The position numbers and the translations under genes were made by a program. From Arcobacter lacus (GTDB lineage Bacteria > Campylobacterota > Campylobacteria > Campylobacterales > Arcobacteraceae), in assembly GCF_003063295.1 (NCBI RefSeq), contig NZ_MUXF01000001.1, positions 1 through 64,000 of the forward strand: a stretch of 64,000 nucleotides of DNA, written 5' to 3'. Positions 46,241 to 54,247 of this stretch are shown here, piece by piece. Positions within the stretch are counted from its first letter, which is position 1; each line of letters starts with the position of its first letter. The notes under the pieces were generated by a model. The model saw only the letters and a list, made by a program, of their open reading frames with translations. It searched no databases and was not told the DNA's origin.

Positions 46241-46603
46241 ATGGCTACAAATCAAAACCAAAATCAATATGATTTAAACATAGATAATACAAGAAATCAA
46301 AATGGACAAACAGGAATAAATATAAATCAAAATCCTTATTTAAATCAAAATGTTAACCAAACTACACAACAAACAGTACCAACAAATAATACAACAACAC
46401 AAAATGGATTTTTCAATGGTGATTTTGTAAAAGGTGCATTAATAGGTGCAGCAGTTACATATTTACTTACTAATAAAAATGCTCAAGAAACAATTTTTAA
46501 AGTTTTTGGAAAAGGAAGTGAACTTTTCTCTGCAGGAATGGAAGAGTTAAAAGAAAGATACGAAGACGCAAAAGCACAAATACAAGCACAACAAGAACAG
46601 TAA
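46241..46603 (+). CDS. N/Q-rich membrane protein
   Basis: 120 residues from ATG 46241 (MATNQNQNQYDLNI). The first 65 residues are dominated by Asn, Gln and Thr with almost no charge, a prion-like low-complexity tract. A helix FVKGALIGAAVTYLLTN (about 68-84) crosses the membrane, and a charged helical tail ELKERYEDAKAQIQAQQ follows, again YtxH-like. It ends one base before the P1B ATPase gene. A scaffold or condensate role is inference from composition only. Confidence 0.65.
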   Translation: MATNQNQNQYDLNIDNTRNQNGQTGININQNPYLNQNVNQTTQQTVPTNNTTTQNGFFNGDFVKGALIGAAVTYLLTNKNAQETIFKVFGKGSELFSAGMEELKERYEDAKAQIQAQQEQ

Positions 46604-46604
46604 A

Positions 46605-48716
46605 ATGAAAAATAAATTTGAAAAAGTACACCAAACTCCTTCAAGAGTTCGTTATAAATTTGCTTTATTAAAAGAGAAATTTATTGATGAAGATATTTTA
46701 AAAAACTATTTTCTTAAAATAGATGGTGTACAAAGTGTTAGAATAAATAAAAAAGCTTTTAGTATTATTTTTGAATTAGATAAAGATATTACAAATTCTT
46801 TAGAAAAAATTCTAAACTCTTTATCTGTTGAAGAATTATTAAAATCTTGTGAAAATGAAATGGCAAGTGTTTGCGTATCTTGTGTAAGTAGTGATGAACC
46901 ATCTATGAATAGTACTATTAGAGCAACTAGTGCATTAGTAGCTGAAAGATTTATTACAAATGATACTTTAAAGGCTGGTGTTACAACAGTAGCTTCTATT
47001 CCTTTATTAATTGAAGGTTCAAAAGAGTTATTAAATGAAGGATTAACTTCAAAAGTTTTAGAAAGTGCAGCCGTTGCAATTTCAATATATAGAAAAGACT
47101 ATTTAGCAGCAAATTCAACAAATGCAATGATTGAGCTTGGTGAATATATAGAAGAAACAACTGTACATAAAAGTGATGATTTATTAAAAGAGTTATCAAA
47201 ACCAAACGTTGAAGAAGCTTGGGTAGAGAAAAAAATTGATGGCAAAATAACTGAAATTTTAGTAAAAAGTGAAGATATCAAAGTTGGCGATATTGTTGTA
47301 GTTGGTGTTGGAAATACAATAGCTGTTGATGGTCATATAGTTGAAGGAAGTGGTAGCGTAAATCAAGTTTCTATGACAGGAGAAGCACAACCAGTTGTTA
47401 AATACAGAGGAGATAGAGTAATCTCTGGAACTATTGTTGAAGAAGGAAGATTTAGAATTTGGGCTGAACATGTTGGAGCAAATACAGCAACTCAAAGAAT
47501 AAAACACTACATAGAAAACTCTTTAAATGAAAAATCATCAGTTCAACTAAAAGCAAATCGTCTTGCTGATAAACTTGTTCCGGTAACATTGGGACTTGCT
47601 GGAGTTTCATATATTTTTACAAAAGATTTTGAAAGAGTAGCTTCAATATTGCAAGCTGATTATTCTTGTGCCTTAAAACTTGCAACTCCAGTTGCTTTTA
47701 AGTCAACTATTTCAAAAGCTGGTCATAATGGAATTATGATAAAAGGTGCAAAATCTATTGAAGCTTTAAGTAGCGCTGATACTTTTGTATTTGATAAAAC
47801 TGGAACTTTAACTGGTGGAGAGCTTGAAGTAATAAGTGTAGAATCATATAATCCCAAATGGACGGAAGATGAAATACTAAATCTTACTGCTTCAACAGAA
47901 GAACACTATTTTCATCCAGTAGCGGAAGCTGTTGTAAAAGCAGCAAAACAAAGAGGCTTTGTACATATGCATCATGAAGAAGTTGAATTTATAGTTGCAC
48001 ATGGAGTAAAAACTGAAGTTAATGGGAAATCTGTAATTATTGGAAGTCGTCATTTTTTAGAAGATGATGAAAAAATTGATTTTAGTGAACATAAAGCTAA
48101 TATTGAGAACTCATTAAAAGATGGAAAAACTTTACTTTATGTTGGTTATGATGGAAAATTATTAGGAACTATTGGACTTTCTGATGAGTTAAGATCTAAT
48201 GCTAAAGAATCTATTTCAAGACTAAAAAAACTTGGTGTAAAAGAGATAATTATGCTAACTGGTGATACAAAAGAAAAAGCACATAGAATTGCAAAAGAGT
48301 TAGGAATAGACGAAGTAAGAGCAGAACTTTTACCTCAAGACAAAGCAAGCATAGTAAAAGAATTTATGCTTAAAGGTAAAAAAGTTGCATTTGTAGGAGA
48401 TGGAATAAATGATGCTCCTGCTTTAATTTCAGCTCATGTTGGTATTTCTATGAGTAGAGGTGCAGATATAGCAAAAGCAACTGCTGATATTAGTTTATTA
48501 AAAGATGATATAGCAGCAGTTGTTGAAGCAAAAGAGTATGCAAATAAAACAATGAATTTGATAAATAACAATTTCAATGCAACAGTTGGTATAAACTCTG
48601 CTATTTTAGCAGGAGCAACATTTGGAGTGTTTTCTCCAATAGTTACAGCAGTACTTCACAATGGTACAACAATTGGTTTATTGTTAAATTCAATAAAAGG
48701 TGTAAATATTAAATAA
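46605..48716 (+). CDS. P1B-type metal ATPase, possible FezB (P1B-6) homologue
   Basis: 703 residues. The N-terminal domain (about 1-80) has VHQTPSRVRYKF, HMA-like without CxxC. The actuator motif is TGEA at 258-261 (usual TGES). The transport helix has Tyr353-Ser354-Cys355 followed by ALKLATP, where most P1B pumps have Cys-Pro-Cys. The phosphorylation site DKTGTLTGG begins at Asp397, His437-Pro438 is the P1B His-Pro motif, and GDGINDAP begins at Gly598. The core is intact, so it should pump a metal with ATP. The Cys-only transport motif and neighbours suggest the iron-linked P1B-6 class of ferrosomes. Confidence 0.8.
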   Translation: MKNKFEKVHQTPSRVRYKFALLKEKFIDEDILKNYFLKIDGVQSVRINKKAFSIIFELDKDITNSLEKILNSLSVEELLKSCENEMASVCVSCVSSDEPSMNSTIRATSALVAERFITNDTLKAGVTTVASIPLLIEGSKELLNEGLTSKVLESAAVAISIYRKDYLAANSTNAMIELGEYIEETTVHKSDDLLKELSKPNVEEAWVEKKIDGKITEILVKSEDIKVGDIVVVGVGNTIAVDGHIVEGSGSVNQVSMTGEAQPVVKYRGDRVISGTIVEEGRFRIWAEHVGANTATQRIKHYIENSLNEKSSVQLKANRLADKLVPVTLGLAGVSYIFTKDFERVASILQADYSCALKLATPVAFKSTISKAGHNGIMIKGAKSIEALSSADTFVFDKTGTLTGGELEVISVESYNPKWTEDEILNLTASTEEHYFHPVAEAVVKAAKQRGFVHMHHEEVEFIVAHGVKTEVNGKSVIIGSRHFLEDDEKIDFSEHKANIENSLKDGKTLLYVGYDGKLLGTIGLSDELRSNAKESISRLKKLGVKEIIMLTGDTKEKAHRIAKELGIDEVRAELLPQDKASIVKEFMLKGKKVAFVGDGINDAPALISAHVGISMSRGADIAKATADISLLKDDIAAVVEAKEYANKTMNLINNNFNATVGINSAILAGATFGVFSPIVTAVLHNGTTIGLLLNSIKGVNIK

Positions 48717-48768
48717 AAATTCCAATAATAGTTATCAGTTCTATTTAAGTTTTTCTTGATAGAATTTC

Positions 48769-48781
48769 GATAATTATTATC
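48769..48781. promoter_or_regulatory. Fur-like operator, GATAATTATTATC
   Basis: This 13-mer, identical to the one at 54194-54206, lies just after a TAGAAT -10 candidate (48759-48764) and 12 bases before the small gene at 48794. Confidence 0.55.
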
Positions 48782-48793
48782 AAAGGAATTATT

Positions 48794-48913
48794 ATGCCAA
48801 TATTATTACCAATTGCAACTGCTTTAACAGCAATTTTAACAATTAAAACAGTAAATAAAACTATAAAAACAGTAGAAAGAAGAAAAAAAAGGAACCAAAG
48901 ATATGAAATTTGA
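48794..48913 (+). CDS. Small membrane protein, 39 aa
   Basis: ATG 48794 with CAAAGGAATT upstream; the frame ends TGA at 48911-48913. Residues 2-18 (PILLPIATALTAILTIK) are hydrophobic and the tail TVERRKKRNQRYEI is basic. It overlaps the next gene by 11 bases. The separate Fur-like operator makes this a metal-regulated unit apart from the ATPase operon. Too short to classify. Confidence 0.55.
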   Translation: MPILLPIATALTAILTIKTVNKTIKTVERRKKRNQRYEI

Positions 48914-49133
48914 TTTAGAAATGCAAAAAGAAGTTGCTAAAATAGGAATGACTGCAACGCTAGGTGCAACAGTTGTAACTTCTATGTTTATGAAAAATAG
49001 TCTTGCTAAAAAAACTCATATTGTTGCTGGTGTTGCATTATGTGGTTTTGCTTTATGGCATCATATGCTTTATCAACCTAAAACATCTAAAAAATTTAAA
49101 AAATCAAAAGAAGAAAATCTACAATTAAATTAA
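48903..49133 (+). CDS. Small two-helix membrane protein, 76 aa
   Basis: 76 residues with two hydrophobic helices, GMTATLGATVVTSMFM (about 13-28) and HIVAGVALCGFALWHHMLY (about 35-54), and a basic C-terminus KTSKKFKKSKEEN. Two histidines (LWHHML) at the membrane edge could bind metal or haem, but this is speculative. It is translationally coupled to the 39-residue gene before it. Confidence 0.6.
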   Translation: MKFDLEMQKEVAKIGMTATLGATVVTSMFMKNSLAKKTHIVAGVALCGFALWHHMLYQPKTSKKFKKSKEENLQLN

Positions 49134-49168
49134 TGTTTTTAAATTCATTTTAAGTTTCTTTATATTAC

Positions 49169-49187
49169 GATACTAATTATCATTAAT
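49169..49187 (+). promoter_or_regulatory. Fur-like operator before the ankyrin gene
   Basis: GATACTAATTATCATTAATA-type sequence with the core AATTATCATTA, 15 bases before the ATG at 49202 and after a TATATT -10 candidate (49161-49166). Confidence 0.45.
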
Positions 49188-49201
49188 ATAAAGGATTTAA
49201 A

Positions 49202-49681
49202 ATGTCTAATAACTTTCTCTTAGACAAAAATATAAACAAACAGATTGTTTCAAATATATTTTCATCATTAATTACAGGTGAAAAATGGGTTATGTTGATT
49301 GAAATGTTTAGATTAAAAATTTTAGACATAAATGCTAGAGATTGTAAAGGAAGAAATGCTTTATATTGGGCAATTTTAAAAAATAAAACAGATGTAATCA
49401 AAGAATTAATAGAATTAGATATAAGTACAGAAGTATCTCCAAACTTCTTAGCAATGAATTTTGCAGTTTATAATGACAATATAAAAGTTATGAAATGTTT
49501 AAAGAATTGTGGTTTGAATATCAATGTAATTGATGATATTAATTCTACTCCATTAATTTATGCAATTTTATATAACAAACAAAATAGTATAAAGTATTTA
49601 ATTGAAAATGGTGCAAACTTAGAACACGAAGATTTTTTGGGGAATAGCCCATCAAATTTATTAAAAAGTTTAAATAAATAG
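49202..49681 (+). CDS. Ankyrin-repeat protein
   Basis: 159 residues. Three ankyrin repeats can be read: DCKGRNALYWAILKNKTDVIKEL, then FLAMNFAVYNDNIKVM and NSTPLIYAILYNKQNSIKYL, ending with a partial GANLEHEDFLGNSP. No signal peptide. Ankyrin proteins bind other proteins; in bacteria some sit beside catalase or metal genes. Here the upstream Fur-like box links it to iron. Partner unknown. Confidence 0.8.
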   Translation: MSNNFLLDKNINKQIVSNIFSSLITGEKWVMLIEMFRLKILDINARDCKGRNALYWAILKNKTDVIKELIELDISTEVSPNFLAMNFAVYNDNIKVMKCLKNCGLNINVIDDINSTPLIYAILYNKQNSIKYLIENGANLEHEDFLGNSPSNLLKSLNK

Positions 49682-49702
49682 ATATCTAAAAGATATCTAT
49701 TT
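49676..49702. terminator. Bidirectional terminator
   Basis: AAATAGATATC (49676-49686) and GATATCTATTT (49692-49702) pair around TAAAA, overlapping the ankyrin stop and the end of the convergent permease gene. Confidence 0.85.
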
Positions 49703-50913
49703 TATTCATATCTTAAAGCATCTATTGGATTTAATCTTGCTGCTTTTCTCGCAGGGAAATAACCAAAAACAATACCTATCAAAGTTGAAAATACAAAAGA
49801 TATTATAATAATTTGATTATTTAATATAAAAGGTAATTGCATCATATTTACAATTGCATAACCTACACCTAAACCTAAAAATATTCCTATTATTCCACCC
49901 CAAGTAGATAAAACCACTGCTTCTACTAAAAATTGTAATAAAACTTCACTTTCCATAGCTCCAATTGCAAGTCTAGTTCCTATTTCTCTTGTTCTTTCAG
50001 TTACAGAAACCAACATAATATTCATAATACCTATTCCACCAACTAATAAAGAAATTGCTGCTATTGAACCCAAAAGATATGTTAACATATTTGTAGTTGA
50101 AGTCATAGTATCTAATATATCTTTCATATCTCTAATATGAAAATTATCTGGTTCACCTATTTTTACAGCACGTCTTTCTTGCATTAAAGATGTAATTTCT
50201 GTTTTTGCATTTTCTATATATCTCTCTTCTGTTATTGAAATAATAATAGAAGATATATCTTTATCGCCTTTGATTTTTCTTTGATACATTTTTAAAGGAA
50301 CTATAACTATTTCATCTTGATCATTTCCAAAAGCTGCAGCTCCTTTTGAAGCTAAAACACCAATAACACTACAAGTCATATTTTTTAGTCTGATACTTGC
50401 ACCTATTGGATTTTCATCCCCAAAAAGTTGATTTACAATCGTTGTTCCTATAATACAAGAAGATTTTCCACTACTTAATTCGCTATCATCAAAATTTCTA
50501 CCATCTGTTATTGCCCAATCTTTAATTATAAAATAATCATTGCTAGTTCCAATAACAGAAGAACTATGGCTTTTATTTCCATAAACTATATTTATTTTTG
50601 TTGAATTTTCAGCTGCAACAGCTTTAATATTTTGTATCTCATTTTTAATTGCAGTTATATCTTCATTTTGAAAAGATTTTGAACTATTATCTTCTCTTGG
50701 AGCTCCTCTTCTTTCTTGCCCGACTCTTAAAGTTAGCATATTAGTTCCAAGTTTAGTAATACTATCTTTTACACTAGCTGTTGTTCCATCACCAATCATA
50801 ACCATTGCAATAACTGAAGCAACTCCAATTACAATTCCTAAAATTGTAAGAATCGAACGTAAAATATTTCTTCTTATTTCTTTGATTGCTATTAAAAAGG
50901 CATTTGATAACAT
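49702..50913 (-). CDS. MacB-like ABC transporter permease
   Basis: 403 residues in the MacB/FtsX layout: one helix at the start (LRSILTILGIVIGVASVIAMV), a large periplasmic domain (about 45-275), then three helices, with the conserved GIMNIMLVSVTERTREIGTRLAIGA and a C-terminal PARKAARLNPIDALRYE. It lacks the fused ATPase domain of E. coli MacB; that is the separate gene upstream. Part of a tripartite exporter with the adaptor and TolC-like protein. Substrate unknown; siderophore or peptide export fits the surroundings. Confidence 0.88.
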   Translation of the reverse strand: MLSNAFLIAIKEIRRNILRSILTILGIVIGVASVIAMVMIGDGTTASVKDSITKLGTNMLTLRVGQERRGAPREDNSSKSFQNEDITAIKNEIQNIKAVAAENSTKINIVYGNKSHSSSVIGTSNDYFIIKDWAITDGRNFDDSELSSGKSSCIIGTTIVNQLFGDENPIGASIRLKNMTCSVIGVLASKGAAAFGNDQDEIVIVPLKMYQRKIKGDKDISSIIISITEERYIENAKTEITSLMQERRAVKIGEPDNFHIRDMKDILDTMTSTTNMLTYLLGSIAAISLLVGGIGIMNIMLVSVTERTREIGTRLAIGAMESEVLLQFLVEAVVLSTWGGIIGIFLGLGVGYAIVNMMQLPFILNNQIIIISFVFSTLIGIVFGYFPARKAARLNPIDALRYE

Positions 50914-51617
50914 TATTTATATCCTTTTTTTAAACTATCTTCTATGTGCCCATCTCTAAAATATATTATTCTATCTGCATAAGAAGCCATTTCTTCTTCA
51001 TGCGTCACCATAATAACTGTAATACCAGATTCTTTATTTAATTGTTTTAATAAATTCATAATCTCTATACTTTTTATACTATCAAGATTTCCAGTTGGTT
51101 CATCTGCAAGTAAAACTAAAGGATTTGTTACTATTGCTCTTGCTATAGCAACACGTTGTTGTTGACCACCTGAAAGTTCTGCTGGAGTATTTTTTATAAC
51201 ACTTCCAAGTCCTACTTTATCTAAAGCTTCCGTGGCTAAAATTTCTCTTTCTTTTGCTGGAATTTTTCTATAAATTAAAGGTAATTCAACATTTTCTAAA
51301 GCAGAAGTTCTACCTAAAAGATTAAACCCTTGAAAAACAAAACCCAAATAATTTCTTCTTAACAAAGCCATTTGATTTCTATTTAGTTTTTCTACATTTA
51401 TTCCATTAAATAGATACTCTCCACTAGTTGGTTTATCTAAACAACCTATCATATTCATAGAGGTAGATTTTCCACTTCCACTAGCTCCCATTATTGCTAC
51501 AAATTCACCTTTATATATTTTTAAATCCACTCCATTTAAAGCATGAGTTTGAGTATCACCAGAACCATAAGTTTTTATAATCTTTTTAAACTCTATGATA
51601 ACTTTTCTATTTTCCAT
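50913..51617 (-). CDS. MacB-like ABC transporter ATPase
   Basis: About 234 residues with Walker A GASGSGKSTSMNMIG, signature LSGGQQQRVAIARA, Walker B LLADEPTGNLDS and the switch histidine in VTHEEEMA. This is the LolD/MacB branch. Start choice lies among GTG 51623 and ATGs at 51620 and 51617; I take the last for its spacing to AAGAG. It overlaps the adaptor gene upstream and touches the permease gene. Confidence 0.93.
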   Translation of the reverse strand: MENRKVIIEFKKIIKTYGSGDTQTHALNGVDLKIYKGEFVAIMGASGSGKSTSMNMIGCLDKPTSGEYLFNGINVEKLNRNQMALLRRNYLGFVFQGFNLLGRTSALENVELPLIYRKIPAKEREILATEALDKVGLGSVIKNTPAELSGGQQQRVAIARAIVTNPLVLLADEPTGNLDSIKSIEIMNLLKQLNKESGITVIMVTHEEEMASYADRIIYFRDGHIEDSLKKGYK

Positions 51618-52869
51618 CATCACTCTTTTGTGAAATTATTACCTCATCATCTACTTTTAGTTGCTCAGATTCTATTGATGTTAATTTTCCATCACTATCC
51701 AAAACTTTAACCATAACTCTTTTTGGTTGATTATTTTCTAAAATAAATATAGGAGATAACTCTTTTTTAGTTAAATCTCTTGCAACATTTGCAGGTCTAT
51801 TCATATTTGGTCCAACTAAATTTACACCACCATTTTTTTGCTCTTGCATCTTTGGCTTGAATCTTAATGCACCATTTGGAATAAGAAGTTTATTTTTACT
51901 CTCTTTTGTAATAATTTTTGCAGTTGCTGTCATACCTGGTTTTAAAAGTAAATCTTCATTATCAACAGAAACAACAGTTTCATAAGTTACAACTCCATTT
52001 GTATCAACTGGATTAAGTCTTACTTGTTTAACTTTTCCATTAAATGTTCTATTTGCATATGCATCAACTGTAAATGTTACAGGTAAATCTTTTTTTATAT
52101 CAGCAACATCAGCTTCATCTATACTTACAATCAAATCCATATTTGTCAAATCTTTTGCTATTGTAAATAGTTTTGGAGCAGACATAGTTGCTGCTAAAGT
52201 TTGTCCAACTTCAACTTCTCTATTTAATACAATTCCATCAATTGAAGATTTAACTGAAGCTTTTTCAAGATTTTGTTTATCTGTTTTTAAATTTGATTGA
52301 GATTGAAGAACTTTTGCTTTTGCAGCTTCTAAAGACTCTATTGCAGCTTCATAAGAAAATCTTGTATCATCTAGTTCATTTTTTGAAGGATATTTTCCTC
52401 CAGAATTTTTATACATATTTAATGTTCTATCATAAAGTGTTTTTTTATTATTTAATGTTACTTGGCTCTCTTTTTGATTTGCAACTGCTATTGCTAAAGC
52501 TGCTGTTGAACTATCAACTTGTGATTGAAGTTTAACTGTATCGATTTTTGCTAAAATTTGTCCAGCTTTTACTTCATCATTAAAATCAACAAAAATTTCT
52601 TTTAAAGTTCCTGAAACTTCAATTCCTATTTCAACACTATTTGTTGGATTTAAATTTCCTGTTGTACTTACAACTACACTTAAATCACCTTGTGTCACTT
52701 TTTTTGTTGTATATTCAACTTTATTTGATTTATCACTTCCATTAAATATAAAAAATAAAACTATTACTATAAATGAAACAATAGCAATTGCTATATAAAT
52801 AAGCTTTTTATTTACTCTTTTTTTAGTACTAAAAGATTCTAACTCTTCTAATAAATCTTTATTTTGCAT
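51607..52869 (-). CDS. MacA-like periplasmic adaptor
   Basis: 420 residues of the membrane fusion protein family: a membrane helix near 23-43 (LIYIAIAIVSFIVIVLFFIF), lipoyl-type half motifs around VSGTLKEIFVDFNDEVKAGQILAKID and KSSIDGIVLNREVEVGQTL, a coiled-coil hairpin between them and a beta-barrel LLKPGMTATAKI. A loop at about 335-365 (NGGVNLVGPNMNRP) looks like an insert. It bridges the permease and the outer-membrane channel. Confidence 0.92.
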   Translation of the reverse strand: MQNKDLLEELESFSTKKRVNKKLIYIAIAIVSFIVIVLFFIFNGSDKSNKVEYTTKKVTQGDLSVVVSTTGNLNPTNSVEIGIEVSGTLKEIFVDFNDEVKAGQILAKIDTVKLQSQVDSSTAALAIAVANQKESQVTLNNKKTLYDRTLNMYKNSGGKYPSKNELDDTRFSYEAAIESLEAAKAKVLQSQSNLKTDKQNLEKASVKSSIDGIVLNREVEVGQTLAATMSAPKLFTIAKDLTNMDLIVSIDEADVADIKKDLPVTFTVDAYANRTFNGKVKQVRLNPVDTNGVVTYETVVSVDNEDLLLKPGMTATAKIITKESKNKLLIPNGALRFKPKMQEQKNGGVNLVGPNMNRPANVARDLTKKELSPIFILENNQPKRVMVKVLDSDGKLTSIESEQLKVDDEVIISQKSDDGK

Positions 52870-52875
52870 TTTATG

Positions 52876-54090
52876 TTACCCTTTTATTTTAAAATATAAT
52901 TTTGAATATTGTAATTTTATGTTAATGTCATTTATCATTAAATCATATTCATTTATCTGTTTTGTATTTCTTAGAATATCTAAATCATAAACTGAAGTCA
53001 TTCCCGCTTCATTTGATATTTTATTTGCAGCAATTAAATCATCATATAATCTAATATTTTCAGCAATTGTTTTATTTTGTTTTTCATAAGTATCAATTTC
53101 ATTCAAAATTTGCTCATAATCATAAGCTACTTCATTTTTTAAATCATTTACACTACTTTTTTGTTTTAAATAGTTTAATTTTGCTTCTTGAAGTTTATTT
53201 GATTTATTATAATCATATAAAGGCATACTTAAAGTCAAACTAGCACTTGATTGAGCATCATCTTTGTTGGTATCTCTTATCATAATATTTTCTTTTTCAT
53301 CTGAATTACTATAACTTGCTTTTGTAGATAATGCAACTTTTGGTAAATAGTTTGTTTTTATTTTTTTATAATTTGTATTTAACATTTCAACTTTTGAATC
53401 TTCTTGTAAAATATCTAAGTTTTGATTTATAAAATCCTCTTTTGAGACATTATTAAAATCCAATATTTCAATCTCATCATATTTTAAATCTGTATATTTT
53501 GATAATTCAAACTCTTTATCTTTTAAAGAGTTTTCTAAAGCTATATTACTTTTTATTTGAGTATTTTTACTCATAACTGCATTATTTAACTCCACAATAT
53601 CAGTTTTACCAGCTTCATATTGTATTTTTTTTATAATTAGCTCTATATCTTTATTTTCAAGTTGATATTTACCTTGAATGATTTGAAATTTCAATTTAGA
53701 TATTTCTAATAAAGTATCATATATAGATTGTAAGATTTGAGAATTTTGATTTTCCCAAGATAATAAATCGTATTTTAATTTATCTTTTGCATATTGAATT
53801 GTGAACTCTATTCCACCAGATTCATAAATACTTTGTGTAAATCCTATTGATGCAGATTTTCCAAATTTATTACTTTTATTTTTATCACTTTCATCTGAAA
53901 AAGAGTGAGTTTGAGATAGCCCTGAACTAAAATCTATCGAACCTATCCAATCATTTTTCAAGCTTTCATAACTTGACTCTATATATTGTTTTTCAAGCTC
54001 TCTTGATTCTTTTTTATCTTTTTGCAAAAGGTCTAAATTATCTGCAAAAGATAAACTAAAAAAAAGAGAACATACTATGATTTTACGCAA
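52876..54090 (-). CDS. TolC-like outer-membrane efflux protein
   Basis: 404 residues with a signal peptide (IIVCSLFFSLSFADN) and two homologous halves of long helices with beta segments, the TolC/OEP plan; it is rather short for the family. It starts at TTG 54090 behind AAGGAAAA. It leads the four-gene export operon and is divergent from exbB, sharing an upstream region with a Fur-like box. Confidence 0.82.
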   Translation of the reverse strand: MRKIIVCSLFFSLSFADNLDLLQKDKKESRELEKQYIESSYESLKNDWIGSIDFSSGLSQTHSFSDESDKNKSNKFGKSASIGFTQSIYESGGIEFTIQYAKDKLKYDLLSWENQNSQILQSIYDTLLEISKLKFQIIQGKYQLENKDIELIIKKIQYEAGKTDIVELNNAVMSKNTQIKSNIALENSLKDKEFELSKYTDLKYDEIEILDFNNVSKEDFINQNLDILQEDSKVEMLNTNYKKIKTNYLPKVALSTKASYSNSDEKENIMIRDTNKDDAQSSASLTLSMPLYDYNKSNKLQEAKLNYLKQKSSVNDLKNEVAYDYEQILNEIDTYEKQNKTIAENIRLYDDLIAANKISNEAGMTSVYDLDILRNTKQINEYDLMINDINIKLQYSKLYFKIKG

Positions 54091-54193
54091 ATTGTTTTCC
54101 TTGTATTTTAATTAGTGAAGATTTACTGGTGAAATTTTACATAATCTCTTTTAATGATTATTTAACAAATTTTTAATTTTTTCTTACAATTAA

Positions 54194-54222
54194 GATAATT
54201 ATTATCACTATAGTAGTATAAT
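54194..54222 (+). promoter_or_regulatory. Fur-like operator and -10 box of exbB-exbD-tonB
   Basis: GATAATTATTATC at 54194-54206 lies at the -35 position of a promoter with TATAAT at 54217-54222, 26 bases before exbB. The same 13-mer is found at 48769. It could also govern the divergent export operon. Confidence 0.6.
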
Positions 54223-54247
54223 AACACAAATTTTTTTAAGGACGCAT

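Noticed and set aside
47099-47507. Minus-strand frames inside the P1B ATPase gene
   Set aside because: Antisense of a conserved protein; no own signals.
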